Of a stretch of DNA of 64,000 bases, positions 18,523 through 26,843 are shown in pieces. A program made the position numbers and the translations under genes. The notes beneath the pieces are model-generated. The model ran no database searches. It was not told the DNA's origin and saw only the letters and a list, made by a program, of their open reading frames with translations. Position 1 is the first letter of the stretch, and the number at the start of each line of letters is the position of its first letter. The DNA comes from Geomicrobium sp. JCM 19039 (lineage in GTDB: Bacteria > Bacillota > Bacilli > Bacillales > Marinococcaceae), in assembly GCF_000698145.1 (NCBI RefSeq), contig NZ_BAXB01000013.1:56952-120951 (forward strand), given 5' to 3'.

Positions 18523-19029
18523 ATGGATAATGCAAGAATGACACGATTAAAAAAATTGAAAAATAAGAATGAAGTTGATAACCCGGCAACTCTAAATGAT
18601 TTGGTCGTTTTATTTACCCCTTTTGCAATATTTGTATTGTTAATATATGATATTACTTGGTTAATGGACTCGGAAATGGCAATTGTTTTTGCAGTTACTT
18701 CTTCATGCTCTGCAATAGGTATACTCAAGGTCATGAATCACAGAAGACAAAAGAAAACAAATCGAGTTTTTAACCGTGAATATGCTCAGATGATAAAGTT
18801 TAGACGTGCTATATTCTCAATTTCATTATTGCTAATTGCTTCTACAAGTTTTGCTTCAGAACACATTACAATGCTTGTTGGGCTGTTTGCCATCTTGCAA
18901 TTCGGGTTTTTAACTGTTTACAGTGTTGCATTGCGAATTTACTGGGAGGGAATCCTCAATTCTAATCAGCACATTGGAAAAAGTTTGAAGAGACTGAGCA
19001 CCTCGTTTTTCATGCCAAATACACAATAA
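18523..19029 (+). CDS. Membrane protein of unknown function
   Basis: This 168-residue protein starts with an ATG eight bases after AGGAGG. It has a basic N-terminus (MTRLKKLKNKNE), two hydrophobic segments (about residues 27-45 and 50-68), a basic loop with HRRQKKTNR, and two further hydrophobic segments (about 92-110 and 115-135). I do not recognise a family. It is monocistronic, with a terminator shared with the convergent peptide-binding protein gene. Confidence 0.7.
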   Translation: MDNARMTRLKKLKNKNEVDNPATLNDLVVLFTPFAIFVLLIYDITWLMDSEMAIVFAVTSSCSAIGILKVMNHRRQKKTNRVFNREYAQMIKFRRAIFSISLLLIASTSFASEHITMLVGLFAILQFGFLTVYSVALRIYWEGILNSNQHIGKSLKRLSTSFFMPNTQ

Positions 19030-19040
19030 CTATATAATTA

Positions 19041-19072
19041 AATAACCGCCCGTCTACGGGCGGTTATTTTTT
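19041..19072. terminator. Bidirectional terminator
   Basis: AATAACCGCCCG-tcta-CGGGCGGTTATT is flanked by T runs on both strands, between the convergent membrane-protein and binding-protein genes. Confidence 0.88.
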
Positions 19073-19075
19073 ACA

Positions 19076-20692
19076 TCAATAGCCTTCGCCGTTGCTGCTC
19101 TCTTCCAAATAGGCTTCACGGAATGAGTGGTGTTCGGATGCAAATTGCTGAAACCCTTGAACATCTTCATGGACACCTAATAGATAATTCGGATTGACAT
19201 AATCAATACGCGGGACGTCTTCTGCTAAGATTGTCTGAACGTCTTGGTACAGTTCTTCGCGACGAGCGTCGTCGCTTTCCTGTCGTGCTTCAATCAGCAT
19301 TTCGTCGACGTCTTCATTCTCGTAAAACATGCGGTTGCCTGGACCTCCGAAATTCGCAGAATGGAACTGACGATAAAGGGCGTCATTTGGGTCTCCGAGA
19401 TTGTTCGACCAACCGAGCATGTACATATCATGCTGACCTTCAGCCGTTTCACTTAGTAGCGTTCCCCACTCAAGCTGTTGCAAAGACACATCAATGTTTA
19501 GTGTCTCCTTGAGCCGATCTTGAATGTACTCTCCTGCTTGCAAAGCAAGCGCGTCACTTTCTTCAACCCATAACGTCGTTGAAAAGCCACCGTCAACGTC
19601 TGTTTCAGACAACAATGCCTGTCCTTCATCCACATCATAGGCTGGATAAGCGGCATTCGGATTATAGCCGAAGATGAATTCGTTAATGGCGGCTGTCGCT
19701 TTGCTTCCGTAGTCGCCATAAAGCCCTTGAACAAGCGTGTCCGTATCAATCGCCGCTGCAATCGCCTGACGGACGGTCGGATCATCAAACGGTTCAGATT
19801 GAACGTTAAACCCAAAGTAGTTGGAACGCATGCTCTCTGTTGCCAGTAGGTTTGCGTGCGCCATGGACTCAACCAAGCTACTGTTTACAGGCTCAATATC
19901 ATCAGCAATATGAACCTCGCCGGTATCAAGCATGGCGATGCGCGTCGACTGCTCAGGGACAATCTGATACGTTAAGTGATCAAGGTGTGCCTCTTCTCCC
20001 CAGTAGTCATCATGTTTAGTAAATTCAATGCGGTTTCCTTGATCCCAAGAATCAAAGACGAATGGGCCGGTACCGACAGGATGAAGGTCAAGGTTGTGAT
20101 TTCCTGCTGCATCATCTTCCATTGCTTTTGGACTAATCATGCCGCCTCCAAAGTGCGATAAATTATTCGGCAACGATAAAAATGGCTCTTCCGTCACGAT
20201 GTGCACGACATGGTCGTCGATGACTTCAACCTGATCAATCATATTAAATTGCGAAGCCATCGGAGAGGCAACTTCTGGGTCTAACACACGGTCAAAGTTG
20301 GCTTTTACCGCTTCTGCATTAAACGTTTCACCATCATGGAAGGTGACGTCTTGTTCCAATACAAACTCCCACGTATGATCGTCCAATTGTTCGTAACTTT
20401 CGGCTAGAAGGGGTTGCAAATCCATGTTTTCATCAGGAGCAACTAAAGTCTCGTACACATTTAATTTAACCGTTCCGGATGTACGGTCACTTGCACCATG
20501 GGCATCAAGATCGGTAATGTCCGCTGGAATGGCCATGGTTAGTTCCCCACCCGCAGTGGGCTCGCTAGCAGAATCAGCATTGGCATCGGCTTCTGATTCA
20601 GTATCTTGATTCGGTGTTTCTTCTAAATCAGTTGAACAACCAGCAATGATGAACAAAGCGCTAAGCAAAAATACAAATCGTATGTGACGCAT
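19076..20692 (-). CDS. Peptide-binding lipoprotein of an ABC transporter (SBP family 5)
   Basis: This extracellular lipoprotein captures di- or oligopeptides (DppA/OppA family, about 538 residues). I choose the ATG at 20692, which follows AAGGGGATGGG and gives MRHIRFVFLLSALFIIAGC; the lipobox is IIAGC. Family motifs are YETLVAPDENMDLQPLLAESYE, VTFHDGETFNAEAVKANFDRV, GTGPFVFDSW, VRQAIAAAIDTDTLVQGLYG and the C-terminal PNYLLGVHEDVQGF. No permease or ATPase genes are adjacent, so it may feed the importer at the left edge of the window. It is directly downstream of the M24 peptidase gene, 16 bases away, in a probable two-gene operon. Confidence 0.88.
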   Translation of the reverse strand: MRHIRFVFLLSALFIIAGCSTDLEETPNQDTESEADANADSASEPTAGGELTMAIPADITDLDAHGASDRTSGTVKLNVYETLVAPDENMDLQPLLAESYEQLDDHTWEFVLEQDVTFHDGETFNAEAVKANFDRVLDPEVASPMASQFNMIDQVEVIDDHVVHIVTEEPFLSLPNNLSHFGGGMISPKAMEDDAAGNHNLDLHPVGTGPFVFDSWDQGNRIEFTKHDDYWGEEAHLDHLTYQIVPEQSTRIAMLDTGEVHIADDIEPVNSSLVESMAHANLLATESMRSNYFGFNVQSEPFDDPTVRQAIAAAIDTDTLVQGLYGDYGSKATAAINEFIFGYNPNAAYPAYDVDEGQALLSETDVDGGFSTTLWVEESDALALQAGEYIQDRLKETLNIDVSLQQLEWGTLLSETAEGQHDMYMLGWSNNLGDPNDALYRQFHSANFGGPGNRMFYENEDVDEMLIEARQESDDARREELYQDVQTILAEDVPRIDYVNPNYLLGVHEDVQGFQQFASEHHSFREAYLEESSNGEGY

Positions 20693-20708
20693 TAAACCCA
20701 TCCCCTTT

Positions 20709-21890
20709 TTAAGTAATAATGAGCGATTCCAAGTCACGCGGATAATACGTTAACATGTCCATTCCCTCGTCTGTAATTAGAATGGTATCTGAATGCCTAA
20801 AGCCACCGAGACCTTGAACGAATAACCCAGGTTCTACGGAGAACACCATTCCTGCCTCAAGAACGGTGGCGTCTCCAGTATCAAAGAACGGGGCCTCATG
20901 AGTATGAACAAGACCGAGAGCGTGCCCGGTGTGATGCAGAGACAAGTGGGATATTCCTTCCTCTTTAAAATAATTTTGGACAGCGATGTCCACAGCTGAC
21001 GCCTTGACCCTGGCTTAATGGCATCGAACGCGATTTCTTGTGCGGTTTTCATGTGGTTGAAGTAGCGCTCCTGTTCTTTGCTCACTTCTTCAACGAACAT
21101 CGTTCGCTCAAGTTCACTAATGTAGCCCCACACATGGGCTGCGGCTTGGGAAATGACATTATAGCCACGTTTTAATACTAAATTTTGATTTTGTGAGTGT
21201 GGAAAAGCGGAATGGGGTCCGATCTGACCACGATAGAAAGCGTGAGCTGGACTTCCGTTTGGTAAATATCCTTTCCCGAGCGTTTCAATCATCGCCAATG
21301 TCGCTTCCGCTGTTGCCTGTGTCTCAATTTCAACTTCTGTTTTGCCCGCGTTTGAATATTTGACGAGAAGTGAATGGGCGAGGTTCGCCCAGCGGCACGA
21401 TTCTTTGATCAATTCAACTTCATTTTTAGATTTCACACTTCTCAATTCTTCCACAAGACCGTAGACCGATGTATAATGATTATCGAGCAATTCACTCAGC
21501 TTCGGTCCCCGATATCCTTTAGGGGAGCTGTAGCCGTCGCCATCAATCCCAATGGTTAATTGAGTCATACCTATCGAATGAAGATAATCTTTAAAATGTT
21601 CCATCGGGTGTTTGAGCCCCGGGTACTCAGGATAATCGTGAACGTGATCAACAAGGGCATACGTCTCTGCATGATCTTTCTCCATTAAAGGAACGAAGAG
21701 GTGAGAGCTGCCTTTTGATCAAAACTAAGGCAATGGGCCGTTCTGAGGGCCGAAAGTGAAACGCGGTCAAGTAAAAAATATCGATGGATGCGTACAAAAT
21801 GGCTCCGTCAATGGTACGATCTTGCAATCGCTGTTTAAATATTTGCTGCCTCTCTTTAATTTCAGTTTCGGGAATTTGCAGTAGCATCAT
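20709..21890 (-). CDS. M24-family aminopeptidase (Xaa-Pro dipeptidase-like), two frameshifts
   Basis: This is a metallopeptidase of the pita-bread fold, about 393 residues after repair. The start ATG at 21890 (or 21887) follows GAGGGTGG. The N-terminal creatinase-like domain reads MMLLQIPETEIKERQQIF. One extra A near 21717 (AAAAGG) breaks IALVLIKGSSHLFVPLMEKDHAE, and one missing base near 21005 breaks IKPGSRVKASAVDIAVQNYF. The catalytic domain keeps HHTGHALGLVHTHEAP and the metal ligand Glu in FSVEPGLFV. A canonical AWEPGMV-type first Asp pair is not obvious: the HVWGYISELERTMFV segment holds Glu or Ser where family members carry the first aspartates. A prolidase function is therefore uncertain. 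Confidence 0.78.
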
Positions 21891-21956
21891 GACCACCCTC
21901 TCATTTTTTCCAAATAGTATTTCATTTAGCATAACAAAGGTGAAGGCGCTTTCATC

Positions 21957-21992
21957 ATACTTATGAGTCGGTGTATAATACGCAATAAGTAT
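21957..21992. promoter_or_regulatory. Candidate LysR operator between divergent genes
   Basis: ATACTTAT and ATAAGTAT form an inverted repeat with 20 bases between the arms, which include a TGTATAAT promoter-like element. It lies in the 139-base spacer between the M24 peptidase gene and the divergent LysR-type regulator, where such regulators usually bind. Confidence 0.45.
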
Positions 21993-22029
21993 TAAACAAA
22001 TATTTAAATTACGAGGGAGAGATTTATGC

Positions 22030-22916
22030 GTGGAGCTTAGACATTTACGCTATTTTATTGCGGTAGCCGAAGAACTTCACTTCGGTAATGCCGCCAAAAA
22101 ATTAAAGATTTCCCAACCTCCACTCAGCGCGCAAATCAAAGAGCTTGAAGAAGACTTAGGTGTCCAGCTATTCGAACGGACAAAGCGGACAGTCGCTCTC
22201 ACTGAAGCGGGGAAATACTATTACGACATGTCACGTAAAACATTACAGCGAATTGATAAAGACCGGGATACTGTTCAAGTTATCGCCCGTGGTGAACAAG
22301 GAAAAGTTGCCATCGGTTTTGGAGGATCGGTCGTCTATGAAATCTTACCGAAAGTATTGAAACAAATTAAGAAGAGTTTCCCGAAACTTGAGCTACACGT
22401 CTCGCAGCAGACGACAAATCAGCAAATGGCATCACTAAAAACGGGGGAGATCGACATCGCTCTGCTCGTCCCACCAGTTGATGATGAAGATATTCATACA
22501 TTCCCTTTTTACAGGGAGGCACTGATTGTCAGCTTGCCGAAGACTCACCCTCTCGCTAAAGTTCCGGAACCATTGACGATGGATCAGCTGCATAAAGAAC
22601 CATTAATTATCAGCCCCGTTCAGCAGGGGAAGGTTATTTCGATGCAATAAATGCCCTCTTTATAAAGTCACATACGACAATGAACATTTCTCAATATTCA
22701 ACGGAACAACAGACCATGGTCTCCCTCGTCGCTGCTGAATTCGGCATTTCCTTCGTTCCGGAGTCAACCCGACTCATCAAACATGAAAACGTTGTCTATC
22801 GACAAATTGATGTTCTCCATCATAAAGAAACGGTCCTTGCCTGGAGTAAAGCAACGCAAGTGCCGGTCGTTCACCGGATTGTGGAGCTGCTGCAAAAGAT
22901 GAAATCGGAGAGGTGA
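22030..22916 (+). CDS. LysR-family transcriptional regulator, one frameshift
   Basis: This is a DNA-binding regulator of about 295 residues after repair. The GTG start at 22030 follows GAGGGAGAG. The N-terminal winged helix (MELRHLRYFIAVAEELHFGNAAKKLKISQPPLSAQIKELEEDLG) is typical of the CbbR/BenM-like branch. The effector domain spans about 90-290. The frame is lost near 22630, where one missing base in GGGAAGG turns QGKGYFDAINALFIKSH into a stop. It is divergent from the M24 peptidase and peptide-binding protein genes and probably controls them. The ligand is unknown. Confidence 0.83.
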
Positions 22917-22942
22917 AAGAAAGCCGGTTACAACATGAAAAA

Positions 22943-22968
22943 GCGATAAGGGACTCACCCCTTATCGC
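22943..22968. terminator. Terminator-like hairpin GCGATAAGGG/CCCTTATCGC
   Basis: A ten-base perfect stem has no T run on the plus strand. The stem shares GCGATAAGG...CCTTATCGC with the hairpin at 23659-23691, which follows the intact repeat gene. Here it lies just beyond the minus-strand relic of the same gene, so it is probably that relic's original terminator. Confidence 0.55.
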
Positions 22969-22975
22969 CGCCACG

Positions 22976-23068
22976 CTATGAAAAAATTCCCTTTTTCCCC
23001 CTACTCGTCCTCATTTTTCTATACAATTTCCCGGGTGCTTCTGACGATATACCAATTACCTGATTTCT
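22976..23068 (-). pseudogene. 3' relic of a third copy of the GR-repeat small gene
   Basis: Read on the minus strand this gives NQVIGISSEAPGKLYRKM, matching NQVIGKSSEAPGNLYRKA at the end of the genes at 23356 and 32569. Nucleotide identity is lower than between those two copies. Only the C-terminal third remains. Confidence 0.7.
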
Positions 23069-23084
23069 TTTTACCTGCCGTATG

Positions 23085-23215
23085 TTTATGTGAACGGAGT
23101 GCCCACACGTTCCGTCACGCACTCGTACGAAAGGAAGTTGCCGATATTCAGAGTCCATTAGCCCATTCAGATATAAAAACGACCGAGCGTCTACGTGCCC
23201 ACCGACCAAGACTCA
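23085..23215 (+). pseudogene. Tyrosine recombinase (integrase) C-terminal relic
   Basis: The translation contains SAHTFRHALVRKEVADIQ and LAHSDIKTTERLRAH, which match the HxLRH...LGHSxIxTTxxYxH end of XerC/D-type integrases. The nucleophile Tyr region is degraded and no N-terminal part exists. It lies between two copies of the duplicated small gene, so it may have helped move that segment. Confidence 0.55.
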
Positions 23216-23257
23216 TTATTGGCCTCCGTCGATTTGTTATAACAGCGTGCACTCCAG

Positions 23258-23650
23258 TAGCCCTTTCGGCTTGTATTGCAAAAAATACTCATTTTTATCG
23301 CTGGAACACATAGCCTTCTTACATGGCCTTATAGCCGAAAGGAGATGGGTTTGTCATGAGCGAAGAAAATAAGCACCACCATCCAAAAAAGAAGGATAAT
23401 TTCGTTAAGAATACGTCTCGGGAAGTGACGGACGCATTTGGGAACACGGTCGATTCGGCGGGACGCATCGTCAAGTCGGTTTCTGGAGAAGGCGGTCTCG
23501 TCGGAAAAGCAACCGACACGTCGGGGCGAATTCTAAAAGGCACGGCAGGCAAAGCCAATCAAGTGATTGGCAAATCGTCAGAAGCTCCCGGTAATCTGTA
23601 CAGAAAAGCAAGAGGGACACGTAAGAAAAGTGAGGACGATAAGGAGTAAC
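23258..23650 (+). repeat. 393-base duplicated segment, copy 1
   Basis: Near-identical to 32504-32896 over 393 bases without gaps. It begins TAGCCCTTTCGGCTTG and ends AAGGAGTAAC. I count about seven differences by eye. Flanks on both sides are unrelated. It carries about 98 bases of upstream sequence plus the whole small gene. Confidence 0.88.
23356..23649 (+). CDS. Small basic glycine-rich protein with repeated GR(I)(V/L)K units
   Basis: This is a 97-residue protein, unrecognised. The ATG follows AAGGAGATGGG. The N-terminus is His/Lys-rich (MSEENKHHHPKKKDNF). The middle repeats a short unit (DSAGRIVKSVSGEGG, DTSGRILKGTAGKAN). The C-terminus is basic and charged (YRKARGTRKKSEDDKE). There is no signal peptide or membrane segment. 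A near-identical copy exists at 32569-32895 and a diverged relic at 22976-23068. The role is unknown; the repetitive charged make-up suggests an abundant structural or stress protein, which is a guess. Confidence 0.65.
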   Translation: MSEENKHHHPKKKDNFVKNTSREVTDAFGNTVDSAGRIVKSVSGEGGLVGKATDTSGRILKGTAGKANQVIGKSSEAPGNLYRKARGTRKKSEDDKE

Positions 23651-23658
23651 CTGGCGGT

Positions 23659-23691
23659 GATGGCGATAAGGATTCGTTCCTTATCGCCATC
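23659..23691 (+). terminator. Terminator after the small repeat gene
   Basis: GATGGCGATAAGGA-ttcgt-TCCTTATCGCCATC is a perfect 14-base stem followed by aatgctttta. Confidence 0.75.
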
Positions 23692-23825
23692 AATGCTTTT
23701 ATCCTCGACGTAACATTCATGTGGGAATTTGATGGACAAGCCGCAGTTGTAAGGTGACAGAATAGGCCGATCCGTCAAACTCCTGTTTTTCCTAGCGAGC
23801 AGTGAACAGAATTAAAGCAATGCTT

Positions 23826-23874
23826 GCATAAACTAATGTTATTAGTTTATGCTGTAACTAATACCATTAGTTTA
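23826..23874. promoter_or_regulatory. Double palindromic TetR operator and promoter
   Basis: GCATAAACTAAT-GTT-ATTAGTTTATGC is a perfect 12-base inverted repeat (23826-23852). TAACTAAT-ACC-ATTAGTTTA follows at 23855-23874 with the same core and spacing. A TTGCAT...TTATGC promoter (17-base spacer) is embedded in the first palindrome. The TetR-family gene two genes downstream in the same operon is the probable ligand, giving autoregulation. Confidence 0.72.
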
Positions 23875-23888
23875 AGGGAGTGCTTTTT

Positions 23889-24599
23889 ATGAAGGTATCT
23901 ACATGGGGTCATATTTATCAACTTGCGTTTATGCCAAATATCTTTCCTGTGAATTGTTACTTGATTGAGGAAGAAGCATGCTTAACATTAATTGACACGG
24001 CACTTCCGACTAGCCATAAAAAAATTAAAGAGGTGGCAAGGAAGATAGGTAAGCCGATTACACACATCGTGTTAACCCATGCCCATAGTGATCATGTCGG
24101 TTCGCTCGATGCACTTAAGGATACGATAACGAAGGTTGAAGTGAGCATATCCGAAAGAGATGAACAGTTGTTAAGAGGAAATAGAGAGTTACAAGCCGGG
24201 GAACCAAATTTGAAAATTCGTGGGGGAGTCCCTAAAAACATCCGAACAAAACCAGATCGAACGTTACGAGAAGGAGATCGAATCGGTTCGCTGGAGGTTT
24301 TGGCAACACCGGGGCATACTCCAGGTTCAATTAGTCTGATTGATACACGAACCGATGCTGTGATTGTTGGAGATGCTTTCCAAGTGCGTGGGGGTTTTTC
24401 TGTATCGGGAACGTTAAGATGGACCTTTCCAGCACCTGCATTGGCAACATGGAACAAAAAAGAAGCCATTCAAAGTGCGAAAAAAATCCAGACGATTCAC
24501 CCAAGTATGATAGCAGCAGGTCATGGGAAAATGGTCGATTCACCTGCGAAGTTGCTTGATCAGTCGATCGAAGATGCGATAAGAAGGACGTATAAATGA
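23889..24599 (+). CDS. Metallo-beta-lactamase-fold hydrolase
   Basis: This is a 236-residue cytoplasmic hydrolase of the glyoxalase II / MBL superfamily. I choose the ATG at 23889, nine bases after AAGGGAG. The signature THAHSDHVG (about residue 62), the second His region TPGHTPGSISLID, the Asp in VIVGDAF and a final AAGHGK provide the two-zinc site. The C-terminal stop overlaps the ATG of the TetR gene (ATGA). It sits in a two-gene operon behind a double operator, which suggests induction by a small-molecule substrate or toxin. The natural substrate is unknown. Confidence 0.85.
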   Translation: MKVSTWGHIYQLAFMPNIFPVNCYLIEEEACLTLIDTALPTSHKKIKEVARKIGKPITHIVLTHAHSDHVGSLDALKDTITKVEVSISERDEQLLRGNRELQAGEPNLKIRGGVPKNIRTKPDRTLREGDRIGSLEVLATPGHTPGSISLIDTRTDAVIVGDAFQVRGGFSVSGTLRWTFPAPALATWNKKEAIQSAKKIQTIHPSMIAAGHGKMVDSPAKLLDQSIEDAIRRTYK

Positions 24600-25165
24600 C
24601 ACCAAGAAGAGGATTAACGAGCAAGGATATTGTCAATTCCGCAGCCAAAATTGCAAATCAAAATGGACTAAGTTATGTTTCCATCAGTGTGGTCGCTCAA
24701 GATTTGGATATAAAACCGCCGTCTCTTTATAATCATATTCGTGGATTAGACGAATTGCATGAGTTGCTAGCGATTCACAGTTGTCTGCTTCTTTATCAAA
24801 AACTTCATTTAGCCACTCACAACCAAAGCAACCGTGAAGCGTTAACATCTTTTAGTTATGCATACATTGATTTCGCAAGAGCTTACCCTGGGCAATATGA
24901 AGCCGCTACGCATTCTTATGACGAGCACCATGCGCAACTGAAAGAACTGCAAGATCAAATAATCAATCTTGTGCGCACACCGCTCTATGAGCTCGGGTTT
25001 GAAGAAGAATATACGGTTCACTTGGTCCGAATGTTACGAAGCCTATTACACGGCTTTGTTATGCTAGAATCAGCGCAGGGATTTAAGATGGATTACCAAA
25101 TAAACGATTCTTTAGATGTAATGATTGAAACGTTTTTAATAGGTATCCAACGATTCGAAAAGTAA
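24596..25165 (+). CDS. TetR/AcrR-family repressor with WHG-type C-terminal domain
   Basis: This is a 189-residue transcriptional repressor. The N-terminal helix-turn-helix spans about 8-55 (LTSKDIVNSAAKIANQNG, then DLDIKPPSLYNHIRG). The C-terminal ligand domain (about 85-185, YIDFARAYPGQYEAATHSY) is the TetR_C_33/WHG type. Translation is coupled to the MBL-fold gene by a four-base overlap. It very probably binds the twin ACTAAT/ATTAGT palindromes upstream of the operon. Confidence 0.88.
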   Translation: MTPRRGLTSKDIVNSAAKIANQNGLSYVSISVVAQDLDIKPPSLYNHIRGLDELHELLAIHSCLLLYQKLHLATHNQSNREALTSFSYAYIDFARAYPGQYEAATHSYDEHHAQLKELQDQIINLVRTPLYELGFEEEYTVHLVRMLRSLLHGFVMLESAQGFKMDYQINDSLDVMIETFLIGIQRFEK

Positions 25166-25167
25166 TT

Positions 25168-25326
25168 GTCCATGTGGCATCACTTGCTTGGAGTTGTTCC
25201 TCTAACCAATCGGCTTGGATTTCTATCTCTTCTAGCTCCGCCTCACTGTTTAGCAAGAAGAATTTAACATTCCCATACGTAAAGAAGGAAATCGATGCTT
25301 CTTGCCTGGTCGGTTGTGCGCGTTAA
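25168..25326 (-). pseudogene. Fragment of a metallophosphoesterase paralogue
   Basis: The plus-strand sequence tracks the intact phosphoesterase gene at about 45329-45485 (shared blocks: AACCAATC, TCTCTTCT, GCCTC(A)CTGTTTAG(C/T)AAGAAGAAT, CCCATACGT / CCCGTACGT). It encodes the equivalent of the AEAEEMRAQADWLEEQL region. Only this piece remains here. A further fragment is at 59505-59632. Confidence 0.72.
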
Positions 25327-25539
25327 GAAAGCAAGTGACTATGAACGTTCGGAAGACTGGGTGGGTATGTGAAATGGGTACTGCGAGCGAGACGATACGA
25401 TGAGCTCGGGGAAAATGACATTGAAGGTTCCGCGCACCCGACAAGGGGAGTTCTCACCTTCCACTGCTCATGCAGCTTGAAGAAAGCAATTCAAACGATT
25501 AAGTGGGTAATGGTGCACCGTTCATTTCAAAAGAAATTT

Positions 25540-25893
25540 AATCGCAAGGTTACCTAAGAAAGAGACTAAAGAATTCCGTACAATCCTGACGCATCTATTT
25601 TTACAGAGCTGCCCAGATCGCGCACGCCGGATGAAAAATGAGCGTGTGGCTTCCTATGAGGACAGCCACAATTTGAGTATGCTTTAGCCGTGTTCGATGA
25701 AGGCTTTGAAGATGCCATTCAGTTTATGAGTGAGCCTGTATCGTTATCATCCACAACGACGGACAACCAAATACATCGAACGACTCCACCTTGAAATTCG
25801 TCGATGGGAGCGCATCATCAACATCTATCTGAACCCCCAGCCAGCATTCCGACTTATCGGTGCGGCACCGAAAGATTATGACACGTCGTTGTA
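25540..25893 (+). pseudogene. IS256-family transposase relic (C-terminal half)
   Basis: Read across frameshifts the sequence gives LPKKETKEFRTILTHLFLQ, ARRMKNERVAS, FDEGFEDAIQFMSEP and IERLHLEIRRWERIINIYLN, ending PAFRLIGA. These match the conserved C-terminal half of mutator-type (IS256) transposases, including the TTN.IERL.EIRRR motif. Several frame changes make it non-functional. No terminal inverted repeats could be recognised. The rest of 25327-26056 holds nothing else I can support. Confidence 0.72.
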
Positions 25894-26056
25894 GCATAAC
25901 AAACGACCATTGTTACGAGAAAGTTCTTCTAAGAATTGGTTTTCCAAGGGGCCTGCAAGCTCTTTGAAGACAACACCTCAAACCCAAATGAATGACTTGG
26001 CTCCTCGTTGTAACACGTTTACACATAAAGATGGACTTGACCTCGGCAACTGCCCT

Positions 26057-26656
26057 TTAATGTGCACTATCTCTTGCTTTTTTATTTCTGGCATAGAAGT
26101 CAGCTGCTTTTTGGCGATTTCCGCATAAATCCATACTACACCAACGTCTTTTTCCTGCTTTTGAAGTATCAACGAAATGAAGACGGCACTCTGGATGATC
26201 ACAATTCCTAATGCGCGAAATTGCCACATTGTCTAACGTTTCAAAAATCGACTGAAATAATGTGTAGAGAACGTGATCTATAGTCGTAACTCCCTCTGAA
26301 ACCAACACTAGCTTTTCAGCTTCAAGGTTAATTTTTAGGCCTTGCCGTATCTCTTTAGTGAACGCTTGCAACGAATCTACAACAGCTAAAGAAACCTTCC
26401 CTTCGATTTTTAAATCCCTTAGAACCAATCTGCTAAGGTCACGAAGTAAAGTGAGCTTAACAATTAGCTGATCAAACAATTCCTGATTTCCTAATGCTTG
26501 AACGTCTGAAGGACGAAGTAAAACATTTTCATCTAGCCAGTGCAGAGCACTTGATGGTTGAAAGAGAATATCAAATTCTTGATTATCAGCGATATAATTC
26601 GTGTTTATTAGGTTAATCCACGCCTTTCCACCTAATGTGAATAGTTGTTTGTCCAA
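26057..26656 (-). CDS. CGNR zinc-finger transcriptional regulator (ABATE domain)
   Basis: This 199-residue protein of the DUF1470/ABATE family has an N-terminal ABATE domain (about 1-130) and a C-terminal zinc finger, here NCDHPECRLHFVDTS...RWCSMDLCGNRQKAADFYAR with the naming CGNR motif. Such proteins are stress-responsive putative regulators. It is divergent from the alpha/beta hydrolase gene, and a perfect 14-base-arm palindrome lies between them, making autoregulation and control of the hydrolase likely. The start is ATG at 26656. Confidence 0.85.
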   Translation of the reverse strand: MDKQLFTLGGKAWINLINTNYIADNQEFDILFQPSSALHWLDENVLLRPSDVQALGNQELFDQLIVKLTLLRDLSRLVLRDLKIEGKVSLAVVDSLQAFTKEIRQGLKINLEAEKLVLVSEGVTTIDHVLYTLFQSIFETLDNVAISRIRNCDHPECRLHFVDTSKAGKRRWCSMDLCGNRQKAADFYARNKKARDSAH

Positions 26657-26731
26657 AACTTGTCACCTCACGCTTCATTCTAACCTATAAAAAATATGTT
26701 TACAAGTTAAGTGGATGGGGGTATTATGCTT

Positions 26732-26768
26732 ATTATAACCTTTAAAATAATTTATTAAAGGTTATAAT
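26732..26768. promoter_or_regulatory. Perfect palindromic operator between CGNR and hydrolase genes
   Basis: ATTATAACCTTTAA and TTAAAGGTTATAAT are exact inverted repeats of 14 bases around a nine-base spacer. The site is about 75 bases from each of the two divergent start codons. No other regulator gene is near, so the CGNR protein is the best candidate binder. Confidence 0.68.
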
Positions 26769-26843
26769 ATAAAAAGAAAGGAGATCGTGGTGTTCATTCG
26801 TTTCTGTTAATAAGGTGAATAAATCCTACATGAGGTGATAAGA

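Noticed and set aside
22978..23313. A single intact plus-strand gene across this interval
   Set aside because: Its 5' part is the antisense of the small-gene relic and only the middle resembles an integrase; it is a chance fusion of debris.
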